A stretch of DNA of 64,000 nucleotides from Gemmataceae bacterium (GCA_003136315.1 PLDW01000143.1:22049-86048), one strand, 5' to 3'; positions 17,220 through 28,663 are shown, numbered from the stretch's first letter. Numbers and translations are program-made. The notes: a model not told the origin generated them from the sequence alone.

Positions 17220-18290
17220 CTACCACGCCGACTCAGAGAAACCCATGACCTGATGAAGGTCCAGTGCTGCTTCCCAGCACATCTTGAGTACCAGTGCGGA
17301 TTCGTCATTGAGGCATCGACTGACGTCCGGTTCCGTCATCCCGGTCCGTTCGGCCAGGTGCTTCTGAGTCGGCCGTTCGAGGAGTTTGGCTTCCCCTTGG
17401 AGGGCGAGCGTCGCATACGCGTGATCTCTGGCTTCTCGCAGGTGCTCTTTTATCTCTTTGACGAGTTTCGCGATCCCGGTTTCCCGTGTTGCCCGCTTCG
17501 GAACCGGCTTCTTCTTCAGGGTGGTCGGGCGGGCCAGCTTGGAATCGGTGAGTGTCGCCTCGATCGCGGCAGTGTCGAATATGAGGCCATCTGGGCCGAG
17601 TGAGACGACCGACTCGAGGGCAATGATCGGGTTCGGGGTCGTCGCGCCCCATTTCTGGGCTGCAGATTCAGTGGGGAAGAACAGAACGGACTTGGGTCGG
17701 GAGGACAACCTTGAGATCACCGCGGGGCGGTTTAGGTCGTGGAGATACCTAGATGTCCATCTCGTAAATCTCTGGGCAGTCGTACTTCCTGGCTTCCCAA
17801 GAACTTACGTCATGAGGGCACCGTGAATGCTGCCCAAGGACTTATGAAATGGACATCTAGCGAAATACGCATCCCGCTGCCGACCTTCCCACGGGACACT
17901 CCCAAGGTGCCACAGATGCCCCGAGACCACCTCGGTGGGATTGCCTCGGCCGCCAGCGGCGATGAGTATGTTCTCCAGAAGTGTGGGGACGACCACGGCC
18001 CACCGGCGGAGTTGGTCCGGGGAGATTTGGACCGGCCCGCACTCGGAGCACGGCAGGAAGGCTTTCACCCCCCCGGTGCGGTCATCGGTCAACCACCGGA
18101 CACGGCGGATGTGACCCTGCTGGCATTCCCCGCACACCGCAAACTGGGTCGGGGCCACCTCTTGAATGAGGCCGAGGCTGAGGAGTCGGTCTCGCCAACT
18201 GACCCGTTCCCCTTCGACGTCGCGGGCGAGGAAGAGGGGCGGGTCATTATCCAGGCGTAGCAACACCGGCACCAATGGATCGCGCTGCAT
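17220..18290 (-). pseudogene. Zinc-ribbon/HTH protein gene split by a MITE
   Basis: Two frames, 18290-17805 and 17720-17220, belong to one gene. The first encodes a Cys-pair region (CGECQQGH ... CSECG, zinc-ribbon-like) and ends in an artificial tail with a stop. The second carries a C-terminal HTH (RPTQKHLAERTGMTEPDVSR). Removing 108 bases (a 106-bp inverted-repeat element plus one TA) joins them in the same frame and gives a smooth protein of ~320 residues (RDAYFAR-YLHDLNRPAVISR across the junction). The gene overlaps the end of the upstream one and is last in the recombinase operon. A DNA-binding partner of the recombinase is likely. As it stands, only truncated products can be made. Confidence 0.75.
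17752..17857. mobile_element. 106-bp MITE with ~28-bp imperfect terminal repeats, TA target site
   Basis: The ends are GATGTCCATCTCGTAAATC... on one strand and GATGTCCATTTCATAAGTC... on the other. The first 9 bases are identical, and the next ~20 are conserved with mismatches through TGGGCAG. TA dinucleotides flank both sides (17750-17751 and 17858-17859). There is no coding capacity. TA duplication fits an IS630/Tc1-type transposase acting in trans; no such transposase is in the window. Confidence 0.8.
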
Positions 18291-19443
18291 AGATCCCCCA
18301 TCGTTGGAGGTACTTCATCACAATCTCAACCCGATCCGGGGGTTGATGCCGGAGACTGCAACTGTTGGGGTACGCCACATCAAATGTCACCGACCCCGCC
18401 TTCCGGCCATCGACCGGTTGGAACTCGAAACAAAACGTGACCAGGGTGACGTGAACGGCGGAGAGCGGGACATGCTCCTGGTTCAGGACCTCACGGAGCA
18501 TCCGGTCCATATCACCAGGCCACTCCGGGTCAGCACGGAGAGTGATCTGCCGGTGGCTGTTCTTGAGTGACAGCCTCATTTGCCGGATGTGGACCTCAAG
18601 GTGGTCAGCGGGGTCTGTCACCAACGAGTGATTCTCCGTCTTCAGGCCGTCCAACTCGTAGCTGGCGTCCGGCCGCCAGTCCCCCAGGTCGACCCCCAAG
18701 ATGGTGCCTGCGAACGCCTCCTCGACCCGCGGCTTGAGCCGGAACGGGAGTTTGGCGAACAACTCCAACGCTCCCTCGACCGGAGTAAACGCGAACACAA
18801 TGGGGAACGTCCGGCGGAATGTCCGCGGGGCCAGCCGGCGGTCGTCGTCGTGGGCAGTCACGGTTTGCACGTGATCATCCGGGTGAGCGAAGAAGTACAC
18901 CGTCCCCCGGCGGGCGAACGACTCGACGGTGCAGACTCGCCCCCGCCCCTGCGCGAGAACGAGCAGGTCAGATAGTGCTCGGCCGAGTCGGTCCAGCGCG
19001 TCCGGCGAGGTATTCGGCTCGCCACGCGGCAGGTCGTCCCGCCGCCGCCACCAGGGCAGCGTTTCAACCTCGTGGATCAGGGCGGCCCGGGTCACCACCT
19101 CCTGGGAGCGCAGCCATGCCCACATGGCTCTTTCGTAGAGTCCCCCCTCGGCTGGCATGTCCGCGCCCACTGCCACGTCGTCAGACATCTCGGCGGCCTC
19201 CAAAATGGCTGCGATCCCAGTGTCGCAGGACAGCCCGTGAACAGCCCGTAGCGCGGATTCGACGGCATCAAACTGTGTCGCGTTCAAACCCTCCAGTGCC
19301 TCGACGATCGGGTTGATGTCCCGCTCCCGGAGGCCGTCCCAGGGGATGTCGAGGGCAGCATGACCGAGGTGATCGAGGAACTGGCGGACCAGGCGTTTGG
19401 GGACCATCCGCAGAACTGTTGGGATGGAGAACACGCGTGACAT
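18247..19443 (-). CDS. Hypothetical protein of the recombinase operon
   Basis: 398 residues from ATG 19443, with AGGAGA upstream. No catalytic motif recognised. The N-terminal third is helical (MVPKRLVRQFLDHLGHAALD). The middle has a beta-rich stretch (TVYFFAHPDDHVQTVTAHDD), and the C-terminal part alternates strands (VHVTLVTFCFEFQPVDG). It overlaps the next gene's start by 44 bases. Its place among recombinase, HTH and DUF2924 genes suggests a role in element maintenance or transfer. The function is unknown. Confidence 0.65.
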   Translation of the reverse strand: MSRVFSIPTVLRMVPKRLVRQFLDHLGHAALDIPWDGLRERDINPIVEALEGLNATQFDAVESALRAVHGLSCDTGIAAILEAAEMSDDVAVGADMPAEGGLYERAMWAWLRSQEVVTRAALIHEVETLPWWRRRDDLPRGEPNTSPDALDRLGRALSDLLVLAQGRGRVCTVESFARRGTVYFFAHPDDHVQTVTAHDDDRRLAPRTFRRTFPIVFAFTPVEGALELFAKLPFRLKPRVEEAFAGTILGVDLGDWRPDASYELDGLKTENHSLVTDPADHLEVHIRQMRLSLKNSHRQITLRADPEWPGDMDRMLREVLNQEHVPLSAVHVTLVTFCFEFQPVDGRKAGSVTFDVAYPNSCSLRHQPPDRVEIVMKYLQRWGIYAARSIGAGVATPG

Positions 19444-19575
19444 GATCGAGTCTCCTTCCTCGAATCCGGCGGGTATGGGTCGGACGTGTGCCTGAGTGCG
19501 CAGTCATATGTCTTATACGATAGGTGACCGCAGCATTCCGATACAAGTCGAGTCCCGCGAATCTTGGTCGCCCAG

Positions 19576-20006
19576 TCACGCACCCCCGACAGCCCTTGTA
19601 CGCCCTGACAGGTCGGTCCACATCCGTCGCTGGGTTCGCCAGTCTGCCACTTGCGCGATCGGTAATAGGTTCCGCAGAACGAGCGTGTCCCGGCCCTTCT
19701 CAATGTGGGGCAGGAACAGCAGGGCCTCCTGGAGATCCGGTGCCAGGTGCAACAGACTGGCGATCTGACTGACCCGCGCCCGTGTGACGTGCCCCAGCCG
19801 GGCGATCTCCGCGTAGTCGGCGATTGTCCCATCCCGGATCATCCGGTCGAACTTGATCGCCAGGGCCATCAACCGGGCTACCCGCGGCACCCGCCCTGGG
19901 GCCGTGCCCGCCGGTGCCTCCCCAGCCTTGAGCTCCTTCCTGCCTCGCCCGCCTCGGCCGAAATGGACCGTCCCTTCGACCGTCAGTCGCCCACTCGTCG
20001 TCGTGC

Positions 20007-20010
<4 letters not shown>
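19576..20010 (-). CDS. ParB-like HTH protein, recombinase partner
   Basis: 144 residues from ATG 20010, overlapping the recombinase stop by 4 bases (ATGA). Residues ~60-105 (IADYAEIARLGHVTRARVSQ IASLLHLAPDL) form a KorB/ParB-type HTH. The N-terminus is basic and Gly-rich. Small HTH proteins often follow large serine recombinases in planctomycetes (recollection) and may act as directionality factors or regulators. That role is inferred. Confidence 0.65.
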
Positions 20011-21604
<1,594 letters not shown>

Positions 21605-21608
<4 letters not shown>

Positions 21609-22129
21609 GCCGCACCTCCCTTCGAATTGAGTCGGAAGAACAGAAACCCGTTGCAGTGGTTCCCCGAGACCGCCTTGGCCACAGCGCTGAGCGAGCCGTA
21701 GACCTGGCCGTCGTACTCGAATCCCTCGGCGAGAACCTTCACCTGGACGTCCCCGCCCTTGTACTTGCGGGTGAGGATCGTGCCGGCCGGGGGAAGACGT
21801 CCGTCGGCTGGGGATCGCACGTCTTTGGCCCGGGTTGGGCCTGTCGGGCCTCCAGGTGGGTCCGTGCGGCCCGTGGGCGGGCTGAGCCGGAGGTCGGCAT
21901 CCCGGGCCAACTCGGTTGCCCGGGCCTTGGCCCGCTCGCTCAGGTCGCCCTCGGCGAGGGCCTGGACCCGCCAGGCGATCCGGCGGACCAGCCAGGTCCG
22001 GTTGCCGGTCGTTGTGGCCTCGTCGAACACCTCGGCATATCGCTCGCGGAGTTGTTTGACGGTCATTCGCTGCAAGGCGGCCACCTCCTTGGCCACGTTC
22101 GGCGTCTCTTTCTCGACCTTCGTTTGCAT
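21605..22129 (-). CDS. DUF2924 family protein
   Basis: 174 residues from ATG 22129, with AGAGAGGTT upstream; a TTG at 22162 would add 11 residues. N-terminal part: VAALQRMTVKQLRERYAEVF and TWLVRRIAWRVQALAEG. C-terminal part: GTILTRKYKGGDVQVKVLAE with YGSLSAVAKAVSG, the typical DUF2924 ending. These proteins almost always precede a large serine recombinase and are thought to assist it. The linker here is proline-rich. Confidence 0.85.
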
Positions 22130-22158
22130 CGCAACCTCTCTGGGAATCTCGGGATCGG

Positions 22159-22374
22159 TCAACCGCCGTGGACAGTAACGCTCGTCTCGGCCGACACAGC
22201 AAGTCGATTCGGAGCAGATTCTGAAGAATCCTCCGATGCCCGTTCGAGGGGGATTTCCGGGGAGATGATCGGCCGGCGGAGACGCAGAAGACCGGCCGCG
22301 AGAATGGTGGCCAGGGCGCTCGTTCGAGCATCAGGGGAGAGTTCGACAGGGTCGATTGCAGAGGGGAAGAGCAT
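22159..22374 (-). CDS. Small protein heading the recombinase operon
   Basis: 71 residues from ATG 22374; the stop overlaps the possible TTG start of DUF2924. Contains LSPDARTSALATILAAGLLR, which resembles short proteins I recall upstream of DUF2924 genes in planctomycetes. The promoter motif at 22432 lies 58 bases upstream. Confidence 0.5.
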   Translation of the reverse strand: MLFPSAIDPVELSPDARTSALATILAAGLLRLRRPIISPEIPLERASEDSSESAPNRLAVSAETSVTVHGG

Positions 22375-22431
22375 GAGGCAACCTCGGCAGGGTGGCGACC
22401 TGCCAGAAGCGGCGGTGTCCCCCTACCAAGG

Positions 22432-22460
22432 AACTACTCCAGCCGAGTTCGAAGTGTCCG
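22432..22460 (-). promoter_or_regulatory. ECF-like promoter motif, copy D
   Basis: - strand CGGACACTT (22460-22452), 14 bases, GTAGTT (22437-22432), then CCTTGGTAGGGG as in copy C. Reads into the recombinase operon. Confidence 0.65.
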
Positions 22461-22620
22461 CTCGGGGGAGTTGGGACAGAGGTTGGGGCCGCCAGGAGGG
22501 CGGGTTGGAGAAGGTGTCAGCGTGCGGTGGCATGTGGGCACCTCCAAAGGGGGTGGGGCCCACAGCGACCTTCGCCTGGCGACGGGTAGCTGTCTGGCGG
22601 GAACGAAGCCTCTACTTGTT

Positions 22621-22649
22621 AATTACCCGGTTGGGGTTCAAAGTGTCCG
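22621..22649 (-). promoter_or_regulatory. ECF-like promoter motif, copy E
   Basis: - strand CGGACACTT (22649-22641), 14 bases, GTAATT (22626-22621). More diverged in spacer and -10, it forms a tandem pair with copy D. It lies 48 bases from the 5' end of the outer intron. Confidence 0.55.
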
Positions 22650-23295
22650 ATCTTGCGAGAGGACGCCTCAGAATACGCGGTGAGTCGGACCGAAGCGTGC
22701 GCCGTGGAAAGGTTTGTTAGGTCATGTCGGGAGAGCCCCGACCCCGCTGGAAGAAGGCGGGTAAAACGATCCGTTTACCTTCATCCGAAAGGAGCGAGGG
22801 GACAATAGCATGCGGATGAAGCGACGTGAGACCCAGCGTCAAAGGGTCGATAGACGCTCGCGAGTTAGGCCACGCATGGGCAAGGCTGGATTGCTTGAAC
22901 TCCAGTCCCAGTGGGTGCGTTCCGACACCTCCGGGAAAGACGCTGATACCCGGATTCCTGTCTCACGGGGTGAGTGCTTCGCTCCCCGTGATCTTCCGAC
23001 AGGACACACCCGGCAATGAGTCGGGGCAAGGGACGAACGGAGGCCCTAAACGTGGAGCGGACCTGACAGACAACCACGGGATCGCCTACAGGCAGTAATG
23101 CCCAGGGCGACAGAGTCCCCCTAGTAGGCGTCAGCCGAAGGGGGACAGGACACAGGGCTTCAACAAGAAAGGGGTTACTCGGATGAGTAGTTCAGCCCTG
23201 CTCAGGCTTGAAGCACTGCGGAAGTGCATGGCTTACCGGGTTGGGCCATGACACCATGTAGATCCCGTGTCTGGAGAGCCGGATGCACGGAAACA

Positions 23296-25696
23296 GTGCG
23301 CCGCGGAACGCGGTGTTGAATCCCTGACGCAGTCAGGAGAAACTCGGAGGAATGTTTCTGGGCCGTCTGGTTTACCTGAAGGCGAAAGCTAGAGGGGAAA
23401 AGAGCATGCCAGAGAAGCGGGAGTCACTCGAAGGCGTTTACGGTGCCGTCCCGCGAGGCTCGCGTGATATGGCGAAAGCGACACTGCCTGAATCCCAATC
23501 CCCAGTGGTGGAACCGCACACCCGCTGCTACAGCGCCTACATCGCAGCGCCCCAGGAGCGGATCGTTCGGATTTCGCGATCGGCTTCCTCCGCTTGGCGG
23601 GGCGATGGAGAACGACTCCATTCAAGGGGATGAGTGGGACGCCTACGTCACGCTCGACACGTTCAGCACCAACGGAACGCGGGATCGCCTACAGGACGCG
23701 AGTCCCACGGCGACGGAGTCTCCGTAGTAGTCCGAGGACGGGAAAGCCGTCCACATGGCGAAGGGAGACAGGTGGTCCGACGACCAAAACGTCCAGGTAC
23801 GCGAGATGCGAAACGCCGAAACGGTTTTGGGAGTCATTCGTGAACGTGGCAGACGAAGGCTGCCGCTGGAGGACATCTATCGGCAACTGTACAACCGCGA
23901 GCTTTACCTCCGTGCCTACGGGAGGATCTACCGCAACGACGGTGCGATGACCCCCGGTTCGACGCCGGAGACCGTGGATGCCATGTCGCTGGAGAAAATC
24001 GGTGCGATCATCGGCTTGCTTCGCGAGGAACGCTACCGCTGGACTCCAGTCCGACGGACGTACATCCCCAAGAAATCGGGGAAGTTGCGGCCTCTCGGGA
24101 TCCCGACCTGGTCGGATAAATTGCTGCAAGAAGTGATCCGCTCCCTCCTGGAAGCGTATTACGAGCCGCAGTTCAGCCGGCACTCCCACGGTTTTCGACC
24201 CGGCCGAGGGTGTCACACCGCCCTGGGGGAGATCACTCAACATTGGAGAGGGGTCAAGTGGTATATCGAGGGCGACATTGTTCAATGTTTCGACCGGCTG
24301 GATCATTCGGTCCTGCTGAGCGCGCTGAACGAGAGGCTCCACGATCACCGCTTCTTGCGGTTACTGTCCAACTTGCTTCAGGCCGGATATTTGGAGGACT
24401 GGAAGTATCACGGCACGCTCAGCGGTAGCCCGCAGGGCGGGGTGATCAGTCCGATCCTTTCAAACGTCTACCTGGACAGGCTGGATCAGTTCGCCGAGTC
24501 GGTGTTGCTCCCGGCTTACAACCACGGAGACCGACGGAAGCCGCACCCGCCTTACATGGCGCTCCTGAACGCGGCGCGAAGACATTGGGATGCGGGACAC
24601 CCCGACGAAGCCCGGCGGCAGCGTCAGCAGGCGCAGCGTCTGGCCTCACGGGATCCCAACGACCCGAACTTCCGCCGCCTCTGGTACGTCCGGTATGCGG
24701 ACGACTTCCTGCTGGGCTTCAGTGGGCCGCGAGAAGAAGCCGAACGGATCAAGCAGCGACTGCAAGGGTTCTTGCGCGAGACTCTCAAGCTGGAACTCTC
24801 ACAGGAGAAGACGCTGATCACCCACGCCCGAACGGAAGCGGCGCGGTTCCTCGGCTACGAGATCGTCACCTTGGACGCCGACTGCAAGCATGACCACCGC
24901 GGTCAGCGTTGCATCAATGGCGCACCGGGGCTGAAGGTTCCCGCGGCAGTCATCCGCGAGAAGTGCTCTCGGTACATGCGACGAGGCAAACCCATCCACC
25001 TGGCCGCTCGATTGCAAGAAACGGATTTCAGCATCGTCACCCAGTACCAGGCGGAATATCGGGGCCTCGTGCAATACTACCTGTTGGCCTTCAACGTCCA
25101 CCGCCTGTGGCAACTCCACTGGGTCACGAGCTTGTCGCTGGTGAAGACGCTGGCGAACAAGTTCCGGACGTCCGCGCGGCAGGTCCGCCGGAAGTACCAG
25201 ACGACCATCGACACGCCCCACGGCACCTTGAAGGTGCTGGAGGTCGTCGTCGAACGCGGCGGGACCAAGAAGGCACTGGTAGCGCGTTTCGGGGGTATCG
25301 AACTGCGGTGGCAGAAAAGCGCCACCCTCGACGACCGGCCCAAGGACGTCTTCAGTGTCCGGAGCGAGGTGGTGCAACGCCTTCTGGCGAGGAAGTGCGA
25401 GCTGTGCGGGGCAGAAGGGGACTGTCAAGTTCACCACGTCCGCAAGCTGGCTGACCTGAGCCGACCAGGTCGCAGCGAGAAACCGCTGTGGGTCAAGCGG
25501 ATGGCGGCCCGCCGCCGCAAGACGCTGGTCGTTTGCCGACAATGCCACGAGGCCATTCACCGCGAACGGCCGAAGCGGCATGCGTTCAAGACGGAGACCA
25601 CCGGAGAGCTGCGGTGAGATCGAAAGACTCATGCCCGGTTCGGAGAGGGGCCGTCGGAAAAGTGCCGCAAGGCAACTCGTCGGCGGCCTACTCTAC
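23296..25696 (+). ncRNA. Inner group II intron, inserted in domain V of the outer one
   Basis: Begins GTGCGCCGCGG at 23296 and ends CCTACTCTAC at 25696, the same ending pattern as the outer intron. Its 5' region shares segments with the outer intron (GGGATCGCCTACAGG, and GGCGACxGAGTC followed by TAGTAG), so the two are related. Its own domain V (25606-25641) has lower stem GAGCTG/CGGTTC and upper stem TGAGATC-GAAA-GACTCA; it overlaps the last codons of the maturase. Domain VI follows at about 25650-25690. Excision would rebuild the outer intron exactly. Confidence 0.8.
23755..25617 (+). CDS. ltrA: Group II intron reverse transcriptase / maturase / HNH endonuclease
   Basis: 620 residues. RT domain: PLGIPTWSDKLLQE (RT2), HGFRPGRGCHTAL (RT3), GDIVQCFDRLDH (RT3/4), GSPQGGVISPILSNVYLD (RT4/5) and catalytic YADD in WYVRYADDFLLGF. 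The maturase (X) domain spans ~380-500. The C-terminal HNH endonuclease has CELCGAEGDCQVHHVRKLAD and CRQCHEAIHR, giving four metal-binding cysteines and the HH pair. Complete and likely active. It enables splicing and retrohoming of the inner intron and possibly acts in trans on the outer one. Confidence 0.95.
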   Translation: MAKGDRWSDDQNVQVREMRNAETVLGVIRERGRRRLPLEDIYRQLYNRELYLRAYGRIYRNDGAMTPGSTPETVDAMSLEKIGAIIGLLREERYRWTPVRRTYIPKKSGKLRPLGIPTWSDKLLQEVIRSLLEAYYEPQFSRHSHGFRPGRGCHTALGEITQHWRGVKWYIEGDIVQCFDRLDHSVLLSALNERLHDHRFLRLLSNLLQAGYLEDWKYHGTLSGSPQGGVISPILSNVYLDRLDQFAESVLLPAYNHGDRRKPHPPYMALLNAARRHWDAGHPDEARRQRQQAQRLASRDPNDPNFRRLWYVRYADDFLLGFSGPREEAERIKQRLQGFLRETLKLELSQEKTLITHARTEAARFLGYEIVTLDADCKHDHRGQRCINGAPGLKVPAAVIREKCSRYMRRGKPIHLAARLQETDFSIVTQYQAEYRGLVQYYLLAFNVHRLWQLHWVTSLSLVKTLANKFRTSARQVRRKYQTTIDTPHGTLKVLEVVVERGGTKKALVARFGGIELRWQKSATLDDRPKDVFSVRSEVVQRLLARKCELCGAEGDCQVHHVRKLADLSRPGRSEKPLWVKRMAARRRKTLVVCRQCHEAIHRERPKRHAFKTETTGELR

Positions 25697-26048
25697 TGCC
25701 CGTCCGGTTCGGGAGGGGGCGGTTGGATTCCCTTGGTAACAAGGGTTGGCCGCCTACCTCATAGTTTAACGGTTCGGTTACGGAGTCGCCGAGAGCATCC
25801 TTGGTGAGGGCCTGGAGCCGCAACCGACCCGTCGGTCCAACCACGTCTGTTGTTGGCCACCATCGCCTCGCCGATTGCCGATCGGCCAACCGAAGTCCAA
25901 AGCGAGCTGCGAGTTGTCCATAACAGAGTACTCGAACAGGACGGGACGACCCCGCCCCGCTACCGGCTCAAGCCATCACCGCACGCAGGTCGCCGCCGGC
26001 ACCGACCATCCCTGCGGTTTTCGACCACTCGCCGCGATGTCGCCCCGG

Positions 26049-28547
26049 TTACTTTGGATTCGATTGCGGTTCCAGGGAGTGGCGGACCAGCAACGAGGTG
26101 CCCTTCAAGGTGTTCACCAGCGGGGACATGAACTCGGGGTTGACGGTGGCGCAGTAAGCGTCCCGTGGTGCCCGGCGGGGGGGGGGCCGCGACCCGATCG
26201 GGGTGTTGGATATCGGCACCAGGAACGCGTCGCGGATGAGGAGCGAGTCGAATATCATCAGCGGGTTCGGGTGGTGGTACTTCAGCCAAAGGACCCCGAA
26301 GCATCTCTCGTTGTCGATTAGCGGGATGCCGATCAGACATAGCGTTTGTTCGCCGGTGCGCACGGGACTCAGGAGGATTTTCTCAAGCAGAAGGGGGTCC
26401 GAGGGTGCCTCCCAGCCCGGCGTCCGGTCGTCGCACCAGACGAGCACACGGTACGAGTCCCACTGGCCGGGAGTGATGTCGGTGAGGCACACGACCCGTC
26501 GGGTCCGCGCGACGCGACTCGTCCACCCGTTGGCCCGCGGCCCCTCGTGAGGCTCGGGTGGCGACGACACCACGGCGGTGAACCGGAACTCGGACGAGAT
26601 CTCCTCGACCCGCCACAACAGGCCAGCATACGCCCGGAACGTGCACAGCGTCCGGTCGTACCAGTCGCGGACGACGGCCGGGCTCGGCTTCCGCGAGCGA
26701 AGGATGTCGTACATCGAAGCAAGCTCCTCGCTCAGTCGCCGTCGTAGGCACCCGCGCCACGCCTGGGCGACCGGGTTGACAACTAGGGAGAGGAGGATGA
26801 GCTGGCTTTGGGTGAACGCGTGCGGCCGGAAGCACTCGACGTTGAGCACCGCGAAGAACTCGTCGCCGGCGAACATCGGGACGGCGATCTCGCTCCGCAC
26901 CCGGGGGTCGAGGCGGATGGGGAGGCCGGCGATGTGGGGCGCGTTCACGTCGGGGATGCGGATGGCCCGGCGGTGGAGGGCCACCCACGAGACGACGCCC
27001 TCGCACTGGAGGGCGTCGTGGTACTTCAGGTGAGCAGCCTCAGGGTCGGCCGGCACTGCCCCGGCGTGGGCGACCGGGTAAAGGAGGTACTCCTCGGGGT
27101 TGAACCCACTGAGGGTGGCGAGTCCCTCGTCCGGGCGGACCCCCAGCACCTCCATCACGTTCGCCAGGAACCGATGCAGGCACGCCCCGAGGCACTCCTC
27201 GAACGACCCTTTCGACTCGGCCGCCGGTAGCTCGGCCAGTTCGTTCGCCGTGTGGAGCAGGAGCGCCGCCAGGCGCGAGTCGATCGGAGAACAGAACTCG
27301 GTCTTGAACCGCGGGTACAATCTTGCCAGGTTGTCCTTGAGCCGCCGCAGGTAGGCACGAATTCGGTTCCCAAAGACAACCTCACGCTTGAAGTTGAGGT
27401 ACACCGACAGGCAAAGCCGCGTGCCGGACCGACCGTGCAGCAGAGCCAGCCCCTTCAACTCTTCCCGGACGAAGTACGCCCCGTAAATCCTCTTGTCTGG
27501 GTCGTTGAGCATCCGGGTGTACTCCCGAAACTGCATCCGACCCCGCGCGGTGATGAACCAGCGGTTCATCGGCAACCGCCGCAGGGCCGAGATCGGGGAC
27601 GTGCAGAGGACGATGTCGTCCCGCGAGGCACCGGCCAAGTCGTCGGCCGCCCCACGATCCGACACCTCGAACCCGTCCTTCCCGGGGAACGCCCAATGAG
27701 CTGACCCGAAGCCCCAGAACCCGTCGAGCATTTCGCGGTATTTCACCCCCTCAGCGAGCACGACCCGGTAGTCCTCTTCGGAGGCCGGGTCAAGTACGCA
27801 CATCATGTACCCAGACGCGCCAAGGTCGGCCACCGCCCGGTCGAGTAGGCGGCGGGCGCGGGCGGTGGCCGACGGGGCCAGCAGTCGGTCAGCTGCAGCC
27901 CGGTCGGCGGTCGCAGCCACGACTCCGGCAGAGGCCGTGACCCACTCTGCGAGGGGTGGGGGCGGGTTGCGGGTCGCAGCCGGGACGGCCAGATCACGGG
28001 CTGCCGATGCGATACGGCCGAACGCGGTCTCCGGGAACGCATCGGCGACGGCCTCAGCCGACGCGACCAGTTGCGACAACGAGACAGCCCGGGAGTTCGA
28101 CGGGTGAGGGGACGCGGACTTCGGACGGGCGGGGCAGATCCGCCGACGGGAAGGCTTATCAACGAACCACGATACTACGGATTTGGGAAACCCGAGCGCC
28201 AGGAATTCCCGCACGGCCGCAGCTGGGCACTCGACTTCGATCAGTCCGTAGACCGGCTGGCCGACGAGCTTGCCTCGGATCGGGTCCTTGCTCGCCAGCC
28301 AGCGGCCTAAGTACTGCTCCCACGTGTGACCGGCTGCATCGGGGGTCGTGGCCGGTTGAGAGAGGACGTCGAGAGGGCGGCACAGGATTTCGAGCGTGAC
28401 CACCTCGCCCGGGTGGCTCTCGACGTACCGGGCGAGCGGTTTCGGCCAGCGCAGAGGAGTTGGTTGCTGCGAACGTTGATCCGAAGGCTTCTCCGAGGGC
28501 TGGTGCTCGGTCGGGAGAGGCTCGTGAATTGGGTCGGGATCGGACAT
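26049..28547 (-). CDS. GAF-domain protein of a conflict-type cluster
   Basis: About 832 residues from ATG 28547 (a start at 28598 is also possible; neither has a good ribosome site). The N-terminal ~180 residues are Pro-rich with a helical segment. Residues ~520-660 (EYLLYPVAHAGAVPADPEAA to PHAFTQSQLILLSLVVNPVA) look like a GAF domain, and a second GAF-like domain occupies ~690-800 (LCLIGIPLIDNERCFGVLWL). Such domains bind small ligands or cyclic nucleotides. A run of ten G at 26177-26186 lies in the coding region near the C-terminus. It follows the protease gene in one orientation. It probably acts as sensor for the protease or sigma-like factor; this is inferred from neighbourhood only. Confidence 0.6.
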   Translation of the reverse strand: MSDPDPIHEPLPTEHQPSEKPSDQRSQQPTPLRWPKPLARYVESHPGEVVTLEILCRPLDVLSQPATTPDAAGHTWEQYLGRWLASKDPIRGKLVGQPVYGLIEVECPAAAVREFLALGFPKSVVSWFVDKPSRRRICPARPKSASPHPSNSRAVSLSQLVASAEAVADAFPETAFGRIASAARDLAVPAATRNPPPPLAEWVTASAGVVAATADRAAADRLLAPSATARARRLLDRAVADLGASGYMMCVLDPASEEDYRVVLAEGVKYREMLDGFWGFGSAHWAFPGKDGFEVSDRGAADDLAGASRDDIVLCTSPISALRRLPMNRWFITARGRMQFREYTRMLNDPDKRIYGAYFVREELKGLALLHGRSGTRLCLSVYLNFKREVVFGNRIRAYLRRLKDNLARLYPRFKTEFCSPIDSRLAALLLHTANELAELPAAESKGSFEECLGACLHRFLANVMEVLGVRPDEGLATLSGFNPEEYLLYPVAHAGAVPADPEAAHLKYHDALQCEGVVSWVALHRRAIRIPDVNAPHIAGLPIRLDPRVRSEIAVPMFAGDEFFAVLNVECFRPHAFTQSQLILLSLVVNPVAQAWRGCLRRRLSEELASMYDILRSRKPSPAVVRDWYDRTLCTFRAYAGLLWRVEEISSEFRFTAVVSSPPEPHEGPRANGWTSRVARTRRVVCLTDITPGQWDSYRVLVWCDDRTPGWEAPSDPLLLEKILLSPVRTGEQTLCLIGIPLIDNERCFGVLWLKYHHPNPLMIFDSLLIRDAFLVPISNTPIGSRPPPRRAPRDAYCATVNPEFMSPLVNTLKGTSLLVRHSLEPQSNPK

Positions 28548-28663
28548 AAAACTGCCATTGTAGGGAGAGCGACTTCTCACCCGAGCACAATAGATCACAC
28601 TGCGAGTCAGACTACAACCCTAGAACAAGATCATTGCCGGCACACCGCGTCCGTTAGTAGCGA

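Larger units (their letters stand above)
22697..25762 (+). ncRNA. Outer, ORF-less group II intron, interrupted by a second intron
   Basis: Starts with GTGCGCC at 22697. The ~600-base 5' part has domain I-like folds. Its domain V is split: the left half is GAGCCGGATGCACGGAAACA (23276-23295) and the right half TGCCCGTCCGGTTC (25697-25710). Joined, they form a canonical 34-base domain V with a GAAA loop and one C-A mismatch. Domain VI is the hairpin GGCGG...CCGCC (about 25719-25755), and the intron ends ...CCTACCTCAT at 25762. No maturase frame of its own remains, so splicing would depend on the inner intron's protein. Confidence 0.75.

Noticed and set aside
25762..26048. Possible small gene right of the intron
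   Set aside because: The only frame runs from exon into intron on the opposite strand; no start signal.
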